Assembly (NCBI GenBank): GCA_035578005.1 | Contig: DATJYK010000312.1 | Location: forward strand, 1 to 34,427 | Length of the DNA stretch: 34,427 nt | Reading direction: 5' to 3' | Source: Gp13-AA77 sp035578005 | Lineage (GTDB): Bacteria; Acidobacteriota; Terriglobia; UBA7540 | Part shown: piece by piece, positions 24,936 through 32,023 of the stretch | How the letters are laid out: each line of letters begins with the position of its first letter | Position numbering within the stretch: position 1 is the stretch's first letter | Notes under the pieces: generated by a model | The model's input: only the letters and a program-made list of their open reading frames with translations | The model's database searches: none | Told to the model about the DNA's origin: nothing | Translations under genes and position numbers: made by a program

Positions 24936-25013
24936 CTCGCGTCGACACGCGGGGATCAGGAAAAACAACCGGCCAGCAGTGCCGCCGGAAAACTCGCAAG
25001 AAGGAGACGTACT

Positions 25014-25109
25014 ATGGACATCACAACCATTCGCATTATCTCTGGAATCGGCGCGGTCATCGTGCTCTTCATCATCATTTGGCGAAGGAAGCGCAAGGCG
25101 GCTGAATAG
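25014..25109 (+). CDS. 31-residue single-pass membrane peptide
   Basis: The frame encodes a 31-residue peptide: MDITTIRIISGIGAVIVLFI, then IIWRRKRKAAE. This is one hydrophobic helix (about 6-23) ending in a strongly basic tail that would stay in the cytoplasm. AAGGAG lies 8 bases before the ATG, a better ribosome site than most neighbours have. It sits between tadC and the DUF192 gene, all on one strand. I do not recognise a family. A role as a small accessory of the Tad platform is possible but unproven. Confidence 0.7.
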   Translation: MDITTIRIISGIGAVIVLFIIIWRRKRKAAE

Positions 25110-25156
25110 CGCCTGTAATCAGAGTTCCAGCCAGAAATGGCTCTCGACGGTGAGGC

Positions 25157-25570
25157 ATGCTCGTGAACGACCCAGATTCGACCGGGACTCACAAGGTCTA
25201 CGTGTACAACAAGACCCGTGAAACCTTCGTGGCCACACAGGCGAAGGTGGCCGACGGCTACCTAAGCCGGCTCATCGGTCTGTTGGGAAAGACGCCGCGC
25301 TGGGCCCGTCCCGGACACGGCCTCTGGATTGTGCCCTCGCACGGAGTGCACACCATCGGCATGTTGTTCGCTCTGGATCTGATCTTTTTGGACCGGAACA
25401 AGGTCGTGGTTCACGTCGAGGAACATGTGCGGCCGTTTCGCATTTCAAAGGTTAGTCTGAAGGCGAGCAGCGTGCTCGAAGTCCCTCCTCATACCGTTTT
25501 CAGGACGGGAACGCGCGTGGGAGATCAGCTTGAGATTTCCCGGATGGGACCCGAGGGCGCAACAAACTGA
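25157..25570 (+). CDS. DUF192 family protein
   Basis: A 137-residue protein matching the DUF192 fold: VYNKTRETFVATQAKVADGY, SRLIGLLGKT, GHGLWIVPSHGVHTIGMLFA, LDLIFLDRNKVVVHVEEHV, PFRISKVSLKASSVLEVP and GTRVGDQLEI. The family's role is unknown. DUF192 genes recur next to Tad loci in several phyla, as far as I recall, so a link to the pilus is plausible. Unlike many members, no signal peptide is present. It follows the 31-residue peptide gene by 47 bases. Confidence 0.85.
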   Translation: MLVNDPDSTGTHKVYVYNKTRETFVATQAKVADGYLSRLIGLLGKTPRWARPGHGLWIVPSHGVHTIGMLFALDLIFLDRNKVVVHVEEHVRPFRISKVSLKASSVLEVPPHTVFRTGTRVGDQLEISRMGPEGATN

Positions 25571-25666
25571 CCGTTTCGGTCAACCTATCACGATGGGTTG
25601 CGGACCACTCGCTGCTCTTTGCTGCGGCGGAACCGTGCGGACGGGCGGCGAATTCATCAGGGCCCC

Positions 25667-25972
25667 ATGAAGAAGCCTGATAAGACAGTGTCGCTGTTAC
25701 CGGTGTTCGTTGTCTTGTTGGTAGCTTTGTTAGTCTTCTTCACGCCGTGGAAACTTTGGTCGTCACTTTTCTCCGGGCTCATGCCGGGCAAAACAGAACG
25801 AAACGCTCTGAATGAATCGGTGAAGGTATGGGTCAGCTCTCGCTCGGGCCTTTACTACTGCGCGGACAGCACGCTGTTCGGAAAAGTCAGCCCAGGCGTA
25901 TACATGGCCCAGGGTGAAGCGCTGCAAAAGGGCTACCGTCCTGCCGAGGAGCAGCCCTGCCGGGACAAATAG
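25667..25972 (+). CDS. Small membrane-anchored protein with YYCxxSTxFGK motif
   Basis: A 101-residue protein. A basic start (MKKPDK) and one hydrophobic helix (about 9-26) anchor it. The outer domain (about 52-98) reads VWVSSRSGLYYCADSTLFGK then VSPGVYMAQGEALQKGYRP and a final Cys. It resembles a short domain seen as 'W.N..SGvYHC.gs.yYG.T..G.YM.e.eA...GYrPa' in bacterial proteins of unknown function. The two Cys (65 and 98) might pair or bind metal. The frame is open to 25598, but the ATG at 25667 begins the typical leader. It is followed 10 bases on by the ATPase gene. Confidence 0.7.
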   Translation: MKKPDKTVSLLPVFVVLLVALLVFFTPWKLWSSLFSGLMPGKTERNALNESVKVWVSSRSGLYYCADSTLFGKVSPGVYMAQGEALQKGYRPAEEQPCRDK

Positions 25973-25982
25973 GTTAGTTCAC

Positions 25983-27305
25983 ATGCAAGTTTCGCAGGAA
26001 CAAGGCTTGGGCCACGACCCCTTACAGCCCGGCATCGACGATAAAGCGATTACCTCCATAAACTCTGCCATCGAAGCGCCACAGTCGGTTGAAGAAACTG
26101 GCGTCGGGAGATCTCTGCTGGAAGGCCTGCTGCTTAAGATCCTCAGCCTTGAGGGTGAGCTCTCGCTTGTTGACCTGTCCCACCGGATGCGCGTTTCCTA
26201 CTTGATCGTCGAAGAACTCTTCGAGCGTCTGCGCAAGGAGCAGTTGTGCGAAGTCAAGGGAATGACGGGAGGCGTTCACCGCATCGTGCTCTCGTCCCGC
26301 GGGCAGACCGAGGCGATGAAGCTTTTGTCGCAGAACCAATACACCGGTCCTGCTCCCGTCTCGCTCAAGGAGTATGTAAAACGAGTTCGGGCGCAAAGCA
26401 ACCGTGATGTGGATGTTCATCCCCCCGACATCGCGCGGGCGTTCAGCAACATGGTTCTGAACCCTGAGACGCTCGGGCAGATCGGGACGGCCGTTGTCTC
26501 CGGCAGGTCGATTTTCCTGTACGGTCCGAGCGGCACGGGCAAGACGGCCATTGCAGAAACGTTGCCCTCGATTTACAGGGATTTCGTGTGGGTGCCCTAC
26601 GCCATCGCGGTTGATGGGCACATTATCGGAATCTACGATTCGGAACTCCATCAGCCTTCGGAAGACACGCCTTCCGAGAGTGATGGCCGCTGGATTCTTT
26701 GCCGGCGGCCGCGAGTGCTGACGGGCGGCGAACTGACGGTGGAAATGCTTGACCTGCAATTCAATCATCAAACCAAGCTCTATACTGCGCCGCTTCAGAT
26801 GCGAGCTAACAACGGTGTCCTCATTCTTGACGACTTCGGCCGGCAACGATCGCGGCCGGAAGAACTGCTCAATCGCTGGATTGTGCCCCTGGACCGCCGA
26901 ATCGATCTCCTCACTTTGGTCGGCGGGAAAAAGTTCGAGATTCCCTTCGAACTCTTCGTGGTTTTCTGCACCAACCTTGACCCCGCCACGCTGGCTGACG
27001 AAGCGCTTCTGCGGCGGATTCAAAGCAAAGTGAGGCTCGACTATGTGAACCGGCCCCAGTTTCATCAGATCTTCCGGAGCGTCTGCAGCCAGTCCAGCCT
27101 GGCGTACGACGCCGCCATCATCGACCGTCTGGTAGACATGCTCACCGAAATGAACCAGCCTTTGCGGCCCTGCTACCCGCGGGACTTTGTGGACCAGATT
27201 TGCTGGGCTGCGCGCTACGAAGGAACGCAGCCACAACTCCGGGCCGACACACTGGCCCACGCTTGCCGCAATTATTTTCTCTCTTCGCACCGCGGCGCAG
27301 CGTGA
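25983..27305 (+). CDS. AAA ATPase with N-terminal winged-helix-like domain
   Basis: A 440-residue protein. Residues about 45-110 resemble a winged helix: LLLKILSLEGELSLVDLSHR, then VEELFERLRKEQLCEVKG. The AAA domain follows, with Walker A GPSGTGKT (181-188), Walker B VLILDDFG (279-286), a sensor-1-like VFCTNLDP and RRIQSKVRLDYV. A C-terminal helical lid ends it. It has no receiver and no GAFTGA loop, so it is not a sigma-54 activator. It ends a run of same-strand genes that begins with flp, so it may be co-transcribed with them. Its target is unknown. The frame is open to 25914, but the ATG at 25983 gives a soluble start. Confidence 0.82.
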   Translation: MQVSQEQGLGHDPLQPGIDDKAITSINSAIEAPQSVEETGVGRSLLEGLLLKILSLEGELSLVDLSHRMRVSYLIVEELFERLRKEQLCEVKGMTGGVHRIVLSSRGQTEAMKLLSQNQYTGPAPVSLKEYVKRVRAQSNRDVDVHPPDIARAFSNMVLNPETLGQIGTAVVSGRSIFLYGPSGTGKTAIAETLPSIYRDFVWVPYAIAVDGHIIGIYDSELHQPSEDTPSESDGRWILCRRPRVLTGGELTVEMLDLQFNHQTKLYTAPLQMRANNGVLILDDFGRQRSRPEELLNRWIVPLDRRIDLLTLVGGKKFEIPFELFVVFCTNLDPATLADEALLRRIQSKVRLDYVNRPQFHQIFRSVCSQSSLAYDAAIIDRLVDMLTEMNQPLRPCYPRDFVDQICWAARYEGTQPQLRADTLAHACRNYFLSSHRGAA

Positions 27306-27330
27306 TTCGCAACGCGCACAGGCGTCCCAC

Positions 27331-27786
27331 TTACTGCACCCGGCCGTGGATTCTCAGTTGCACAATCTCGTCGATTGAGAGCTTCTTGTACCCCTGCGCT
27401 TGAAGCTTCTGGATGGTGGCGCCGGTGACGCCGTGAATCCTCATCTCGACGAGGTCTGATACGGGCACATGGTCGTATCCGTAGCCCTTCAGATCCTGAA
27501 TGAATCCGATGCTGACGCCGTGAATCTTAAGCTGAACCAAGTCATCCACCGACACGTTTCTATAACCGAGCCCTTGCAGGTCCTTCACAAAATCGCTGCT
27601 GACGCCATGGATTTTCAGTTGCGCGAGTTCATCGGTGTTCAACCGCCCATAGCCCATTTCGCGAAGCTGATTGGCGAAGTCCGACCTGACGCCGTGAATG
27701 CGAAGCTGCCCGAGATCATCGAGAGGAATGCGTTCATAGCTCATATCCGAAAACCCCTTGATGTATTCCGTATTCACTCCGTGCAT
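27331..27786 (-). CDS. Short 29-residue-repeat protein, probably 5'-truncated
   Basis: A 151-residue protein made almost wholly of a 29-residue repeat: four full units and two partial ones, each with a core like LRIHGVxxxF or LKIHGVxxDF and a glycine-tyrosine start (GYGRL, GYRNV, GYDHV, GYKKL). The first codon is already inside a unit. An in-frame stop and the palindrome (27794-27893) lie just before it, and I see no ribosome site. It is therefore probably the 3' end of a larger gene cut off by, or recombined at, the repeat. The same unit type fills the end of the next gene and of the M56 peptidase gene, but with RDHGV cores. Confidence 0.55.
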   Translation of the reverse strand: MHGVNTEYIKGFSDMSYERIPLDDLGQLRIHGVRSDFANQLREMGYGRLNTDELAQLKIHGVSSDFVKDLQGLGYRNVSVDDLVQLKIHGVSIGFIQDLKGYGYDHVPVSDLVEMRIHGVTGATIQKLQAQGYKKLSIDEIVQLRIHGRVQ

Positions 27787-27793
27787 CTGTTCA

Positions 27794-27893
27794 GGTGCTA
27801 GGTGTCAGGTGCCAGCAAAAGGCAGAAGGCGAGAGGCAAGAGGCAAGAGCCTATTGCCTCTTGCGTTTTGCCTGGCCCCTGACACCTGACACC
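27794..27893. repeat. Imperfect palindrome between two repeat-protein genes
   Basis: Left arm GGTGCTAGGTGTCAGGTGCC then AGCAAAAGGC..., right arm GCCTCTTGCG...CCCCTGACACCTGACACC. The inner part is AGGCAAGAGGCAAGAG / GCCTCTTGC. It may also serve as a terminator-like hairpin for the gene upstream of it on the minus strand. Confidence 0.55.
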
Positions 27894-27906
27894 CGAAACT
27901 TGACCC

Positions 27907-29214
27907 CTAAATTCCCGCTTCCCTCATCCGGATAATCTGCTGCAGCGTCAGGTCGTGAAGCCCGTTCTGGTTGAGCTTGCGGATATAAGCGCCGTCCACG
28001 CCGTTGTCGCGCAGCGTCTCATATTGTTCTGCGGAGAGGCCCGCGAAACCCGCGGCCTTAATCTGCTTGATGAAGTCCGGCGTAACGCCGTGATCGCGTA
28101 GCCGAATGAGATCAGCAGGCGGAAGATTCGCGAGCCCGACGGCCTTCATCCCGCTCGCGTACCTGCCGTCCACACCGTGATCCCGCAGCTCGGTCAACGC
28201 GTCGGCCCTGAGCCCGCTGTAACCTGCGTCCTTCATTTCGGTAATGTACTTGGCGTCTACGCCGTGATCCCTCAGGCGCACGACTTCATCAAGCGGAAGA
28301 TTGTCGATTCCGCCGGCTCTGAGGCCGTGCAGGTACCCGGGGTCCACACCGTGATCGCGCGCTTCGATCAACTGCTCCGCCTTCAGCTCGCCGTAACCCG
28401 CATCCTTCATCCCGGCAATGTACTTGGCGTCCACGCCGTGATCCCTCAGGCGCACGGCTTCGTCGAGAGAAGGATTGTCGATGCCACCAGCTTTCAGGCC
28501 ACGCAGGTACTCGGGGTCCACACCGTGGTCGCGCGCTTCGACCAACTGCGAAGCTTTGAGCCCACCGAAACCCACGGTCTTCATCCCGGCGATGTAATCC
28601 TGCGTCACGCCGTGGTCACGCAACCTCACCAGCTCGTCCGGCGGGAGGTCGTAGCCAAACCCGCGAAGGGCCCGAATATAGGGAATGCTGACGCCGTGCA
28701 TGCGCATCTCCACCAACTGGTCGAGCGGAAGGTGGTTATACCCGAACGAGGCCAAGTCGTGAATGTAAGCGAGCGAAACGTCCTGCAAGGTCAATTCGAA
28801 AAGGCGCTCGTCATCGAGGCCGTCGTAGCCGAGCGCCCGCATCGAAGCCACGTACTGAGGGTTACCCGAAAAAGTGAAAGCGCCCCCGCCGCCTCCGTTG
28901 CGAAACGTGCCCTCGCACTCGAGCGACCCTGCGTCGCGCACGAATTCGAACTTCGCAGTACCGCCGCCCTGTAAAAGTGAAGAGGACAGTCCGCGAAAAC
29001 TGTCGAGCGAGTATCCCGAGGAAGATTCGTACTCATGGTGTCCCGGCCAACTGCGGTGAATCGAGAACTGGACGTCGCCGCTGGGCCGGAGTTCGAGCGT
29101 CCACTGGCCGGTGATGGGACCACTTGCCGGGAATAAGCGCACTCCAAGAGCAGGAAGTGATCCGAGCGAGACGCCGATGAGAATGAGCGTGAGCCAAGCC
29201 CGTTTTGTGTTCAT
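27907..29214 (-). CDS. Exported protein with beta domain and ten 29-residue repeats
   Basis: A 435-residue protein with an N-terminal signal-like helix (about 6-24). A beta-rich domain (about 34-118) follows: GQWTLELRPSGDVQFSIHRS, AKFEFVRDAGSLECEGTF and GGAFTFSGNPQYVASMRALG. From residue 129 to the end there are ten units of 29 residues (one of 28) plus an 18-residue stub. Each centres on RDHGV with a GYxxL/GIDN start and an (Y/F)-I-x-x-(M/L)K turn. The last units and the ending IIRMREAGI match the end of the M56 peptidase protein almost residue for residue. AAAGGAGT before the ATG supports the start. No enzymatic motif was found. The role is unknown, but a periplasmic ligand or partner surface is likely. 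Confidence 0.75.
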   Translation of the reverse strand: MNTKRAWLTLILIGVSLGSLPALGVRLFPASGPITGQWTLELRPSGDVQFSIHRSWPGHHEYESSSGYSLDSFRGLSSSLLQGGGTAKFEFVRDAGSLECEGTFRNGGGGGAFTFSGNPQYVASMRALGYDGLDDERLFELTLQDVSLAYIHDLASFGYNHLPLDQLVEMRMHGVSIPYIRALRGFGYDLPPDELVRLRDHGVTQDYIAGMKTVGFGGLKASQLVEARDHGVDPEYLRGLKAGGIDNPSLDEAVRLRDHGVDAKYIAGMKDAGYGELKAEQLIEARDHGVDPGYLHGLRAGGIDNLPLDEVVRLRDHGVDAKYITEMKDAGYSGLRADALTELRDHGVDGRYASGMKAVGLANLPPADLIRLRDHGVTPDFIKQIKAAGFAGLSAEQYETLRDNGVDGAYIRKLNQNGLHDLTLQQIIRMREAGI

Positions 29215-29307
29215 TGAGAGACTCCTTTCGACGTCGGAATCATGGGCCTTCAGGTTTCAGAGATAGTGGATAGCGGCGACCTCGAGCCGTTGTGGCCGCC
29301 GCAGTCT

Positions 29308-31749
29308 CTACTCCTCGCGCAGGGCCACGATGGGATCCACGGCGACTGCCCGCCGTGCGGGAACCAGGGTCGCCATCAGCGCCACAACCGCTAGAATTAA
29401 AGCGACCCCACTGAATGTGACAAGATCGGTTGCCGTGATGCCGAAGAGGAGACTGGCCATCACCCTCGTCAGCGCCAAGGCGCCGATCAAGCCTGCCACG
29501 ATGCCGATGCCGGTCAAGGCCATTCCCTGCCGGGTAATCAAACTGAGGATGTTGCCCGGCCGCGCGCCCAAGGCCATCCGCACGCCGATATCATGCGTGC
29601 CCTGTGATACCAGGTACGACATCACGCCATAGAGTCCCACGGCCGCCAGCAGGAGGGCGAACGCCGCGAAGGCGGCGAGCATGGTGGTGGAAAACCGCTG
29701 CCGGGCCAGCGAATCGTAAAGCCGGTCCTGCATGGTGCGAACGTCATAGACAACCACGCTGGGATCGACCGCGTGAATCTCACGCGTAATGGCGCCCGCA
29801 AAGTCGCTTGGCGCAGAAGTGGTGTGCGCCACCAGGAACATGTCGCTGTCGCCGATCTGCTGGTGAGGGAAGTAGACTGCGATCTTGCCTTCGTTGTCGA
29901 GGCCGTACTGCTTCACGACGCCTACGACGCCGGCGATGATGATGGGCTTCTTGGGATCAAACCAGAGGTGCTTGCCGACGGGACTCTCATGAGGCCAGAA
30001 GCGGCGCGCAAACTTTGCGTCGATGATCGCCACGCGCTGCGTGTCGCTGCGGTCATGATCGGAAAAGAATCGCCCCTCCGCGAGCGGGATGCCCATGGTG
30101 TGGAAATAGTCGACGCTCGCGAATCGAATGTCGACCTGCAGTTCCTGCCCGGGAGGCGGCGTATAACCTTCGACGTGGATTCCGCCCCAACCCACTTCCC
30201 CGGTCAGAGGTAGCACCGAGGTGAAGCCCTCGGACTCCACGCCCGGCAAGTGCGCGACGCGGTCTGCGATCTCCTGGTAGAACTCCACCACTTTCTTGTC
30301 GTCCCGGTAGCTCGGGCCGTTGGCTGCAACCTGCATCGAGAGGATGTGGTCCGTGCGGAATCCCGGCGGGACCTGCTGCAAACGGACAAAGCTTCGAATG
30401 AGGAGCCCGGCTCCAACCAGCAGCATGAGCGAGAGCGCGAGTTCCGCCACCACCAACAGCCCGCGCAGGCGGTTCCGCCCCAGAGCCATGCCGCCATAGA
30501 TCTGCCCGCTGCGCCCTCCGGACTTGAGCGACGTGTTCAGATCGACGGCCAGCGCTCGCCATGCGGGAGCCAGCCCAAACAGGATGCCGGTCAGAATCGA
30601 GACTCCAAACGTGAAGGCAAGGACCGCGCCGTTGATCCGGATGGCCTCCAGCCTGGGAATGTTGCCCGGATTGATCGTGTGCACGACGAAGAGGGCCCAC
30701 TTGGCGATTAGCAGGCCCACCGCACCGCCGATCAAAGCCAGAACAACACTTTCTGTGAGCAATTGCCGCACGATCCGCCATCCGCTCCCGCCCAAGGCGC
30801 TGCGGATTGCGATTTCCTTCTCGCGAGCAGCGGCGCGGGTTAGCAGCAGGTTGGCCACGTTGGCGCACGCGATCAGCAGTACCAGCGCCACGGACCCCAG
30901 CAGCACGAGCAGGGCTCGCCGCACGTCGCCCACGACCTGATCCTGCAGGCCGACAACGGTCATGCCGAAAGTACGGTCGCGTTTGTCCTTTTCCCGGATG
31001 CGCGCCGCGATGACGTCGATATCCGCCTGCGCTTGCGCCACCGTCACGCCGCGCTTCAGCCGCGCCAGTACGTCGTAATTCTCATCGCCGCGGTTTTGCT
31101 CCGCATTCGCGGCCAACGGCAAGGGCAGGAATATATCGACCTTATCCATCGGCCCTTCGGCGGGCATCACCTCGGCGGTGAGGGAGAAATCGCGTGGCAG
31201 GATGCCGGCCACTGTATAGGGATTGCCGTCCAGCGTGATGCTTCGGCCCACAAGCTGAGGATCGGAACTGAACAGCCTCCGCCACAGGCCGTAGCTGAGA
31301 ATAGCCACCTGGGGCTTGCCGGGCTTGTCCTCGTCGGGCAGCAGCACACGCCCTGCGAGCGGCTTGGCGCCCAGCATATGCAACAGGCCGGAAGAGGTCT
31401 TGGCGACGCTAACCAGCTCCGGCTGGTCACGTCCCGTAAGGGTCATACTCGTCAAGCGGGTGATCGACATCTCTGAGAACGACCGGTTCTGGTTCTGGAT
31501 GTCAATGTATTCCCCGGGCGAAGGCCAGTCGCGAAAGATCCCGATGCCCGGAGAGTGGAGCCAGATGGCAGCCAACCGGTCGGGCTCCGGGTAGGGAAGC
31601 GGGCGGAGCAGCAAAGCGTCAACCACGCTGAAGATGGCGGTGTTGGCGCCGATGCCGACGGCGAGCGAAAGCACAACGATGATGGCGAGGCCTACGTTCT
31701 TGCGCAGCGCCCGCAAGGCATAACGAAAGTCCTGAAGGAATGACTGCAC
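29308..31749 (-). CDS. Orphan ABC permease with two fused MacB/FtsX halves (ADOP type)
   Basis: An 813-residue membrane protein with the plan of MacB-type permeases joined in tandem. A first helix (LAIIVVLSLAVGIGANTAIF, about 18-37) precedes a periplasmic core domain. Three helices with ALVLLIACANVANLLLTRAA and the cytoplasmic EKEIAIRSALGGS come next, then three more. A second extracellular domain follows, and a final FtsX domain has LYGVMSYLVSQGTHDIGVRM and the ending LVPARRAVAVDPIVALREE. Acidobacteria have many such 'duplicated orphan permeases' without a linked ATPase. None is in this window either. Substrate and ATPase are unknown. A GTG start at 31749 with AGGAG 7 bases before it is well supported. 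Confidence 0.9.
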   Translation of the reverse strand: MQSFLQDFRYALRALRKNVGLAIIVVLSLAVGIGANTAIFSVVDALLLRPLPYPEPDRLAAIWLHSPGIGIFRDWPSPGEYIDIQNQNRSFSEMSITRLTSMTLTGRDQPELVSVAKTSSGLLHMLGAKPLAGRVLLPDEDKPGKPQVAILSYGLWRRLFSSDPQLVGRSITLDGNPYTVAGILPRDFSLTAEVMPAEGPMDKVDIFLPLPLAANAEQNRGDENYDVLARLKRGVTVAQAQADIDVIAARIREKDKRDRTFGMTVVGLQDQVVGDVRRALLVLLGSVALVLLIACANVANLLLTRAAAREKEIAIRSALGGSGWRIVRQLLTESVVLALIGGAVGLLIAKWALFVVHTINPGNIPRLEAIRINGAVLAFTFGVSILTGILFGLAPAWRALAVDLNTSLKSGGRSGQIYGGMALGRNRLRGLLVVAELALSLMLLVGAGLLIRSFVRLQQVPPGFRTDHILSMQVAANGPSYRDDKKVVEFYQEIADRVAHLPGVESEGFTSVLPLTGEVGWGGIHVEGYTPPPGQELQVDIRFASVDYFHTMGIPLAEGRFFSDHDRSDTQRVAIIDAKFARRFWPHESPVGKHLWFDPKKPIIIAGVVGVVKQYGLDNEGKIAVYFPHQQIGDSDMFLVAHTTSAPSDFAGAITREIHAVDPSVVVYDVRTMQDRLYDSLARQRFSTTMLAAFAAFALLLAAVGLYGVMSYLVSQGTHDIGVRMALGARPGNILSLITRQGMALTGIGIVAGLIGALALTRVMASLLFGITATDLVTFSGVALILAVVALMATLVPARRAVAVDPIVALREE

Positions 31750-31793
31750 CCGCGTCTCCTATGATCGTCGAGGGGTTCTTCCACCTCTAAACT

Positions 31794-32001
31794 GCATTTC
31801 TCACCAGGATTCGAAAAGGGCGGGGCTTTTCAGCCCCGCCGTTACAGCGTCGGTTTGATATTTGACGTGTTCCGCTCTCGGCGCACCTTGCTAACGGCAA
31901 GCTGCGCCGAGAGCGGAACACGAAGGCCGCGATTTCGCAGGATTCGGCGGGGCTGAAGCCAGGCTGAAGCCCCGCCCTTTTCGAATCCTGGTGAGAAATG
32001 C
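31794..32001. mobile_element. Palindromic element with a second palindrome nested in it
   Basis: Ends GCATTTCTCACCAGGATTCG and its complement (through GGTGAGAAATGC at 32001). Next to the ends is GATTCGAAAAGGGCGGGGCT, as at 12528, 16291 and 34150. The core reads CGTCGGTTTGATATTTGA and GCGATTTCGCAGGATTCGG, shared with the copy at 34150-34291. The right arm duplicates GGCTGAAGCC. Confidence 0.8.
31867..31921. repeat. Nested 55-bp palindrome
   Basis: GTGTTCCGCTCTCGGCGCA then CCTTGC, a TAACG loop, and the complement. One mismatched pair (C/C) interrupts arms of about 25 bases. The related element at 34150 has no such insert; there the junction reads TTTGAACACCAAGG. Confidence 0.75.
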
Positions 32002-32023
32002 AGGCTAAACTGACACCTCGCCC

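Larger units (their letters stand above)
31750..32023. other. Intergenic region filled by a palindromic element
   Basis: Nearly all of it is the element at 31794-32001. No gene was seen. Confidence 0.5.

Noticed and set aside
26022..27290. A 422-codon minus-strand frame opposite the AAA ATPase
   Set aside because: It mirrors a gene with clear Walker A and B motifs and has no motif of its own.
27794..27893. Palindrome as a simple rho-independent terminator
   Set aside because: No T-run follows either arm and the arms are far longer than usual; a repeat element is more likely.
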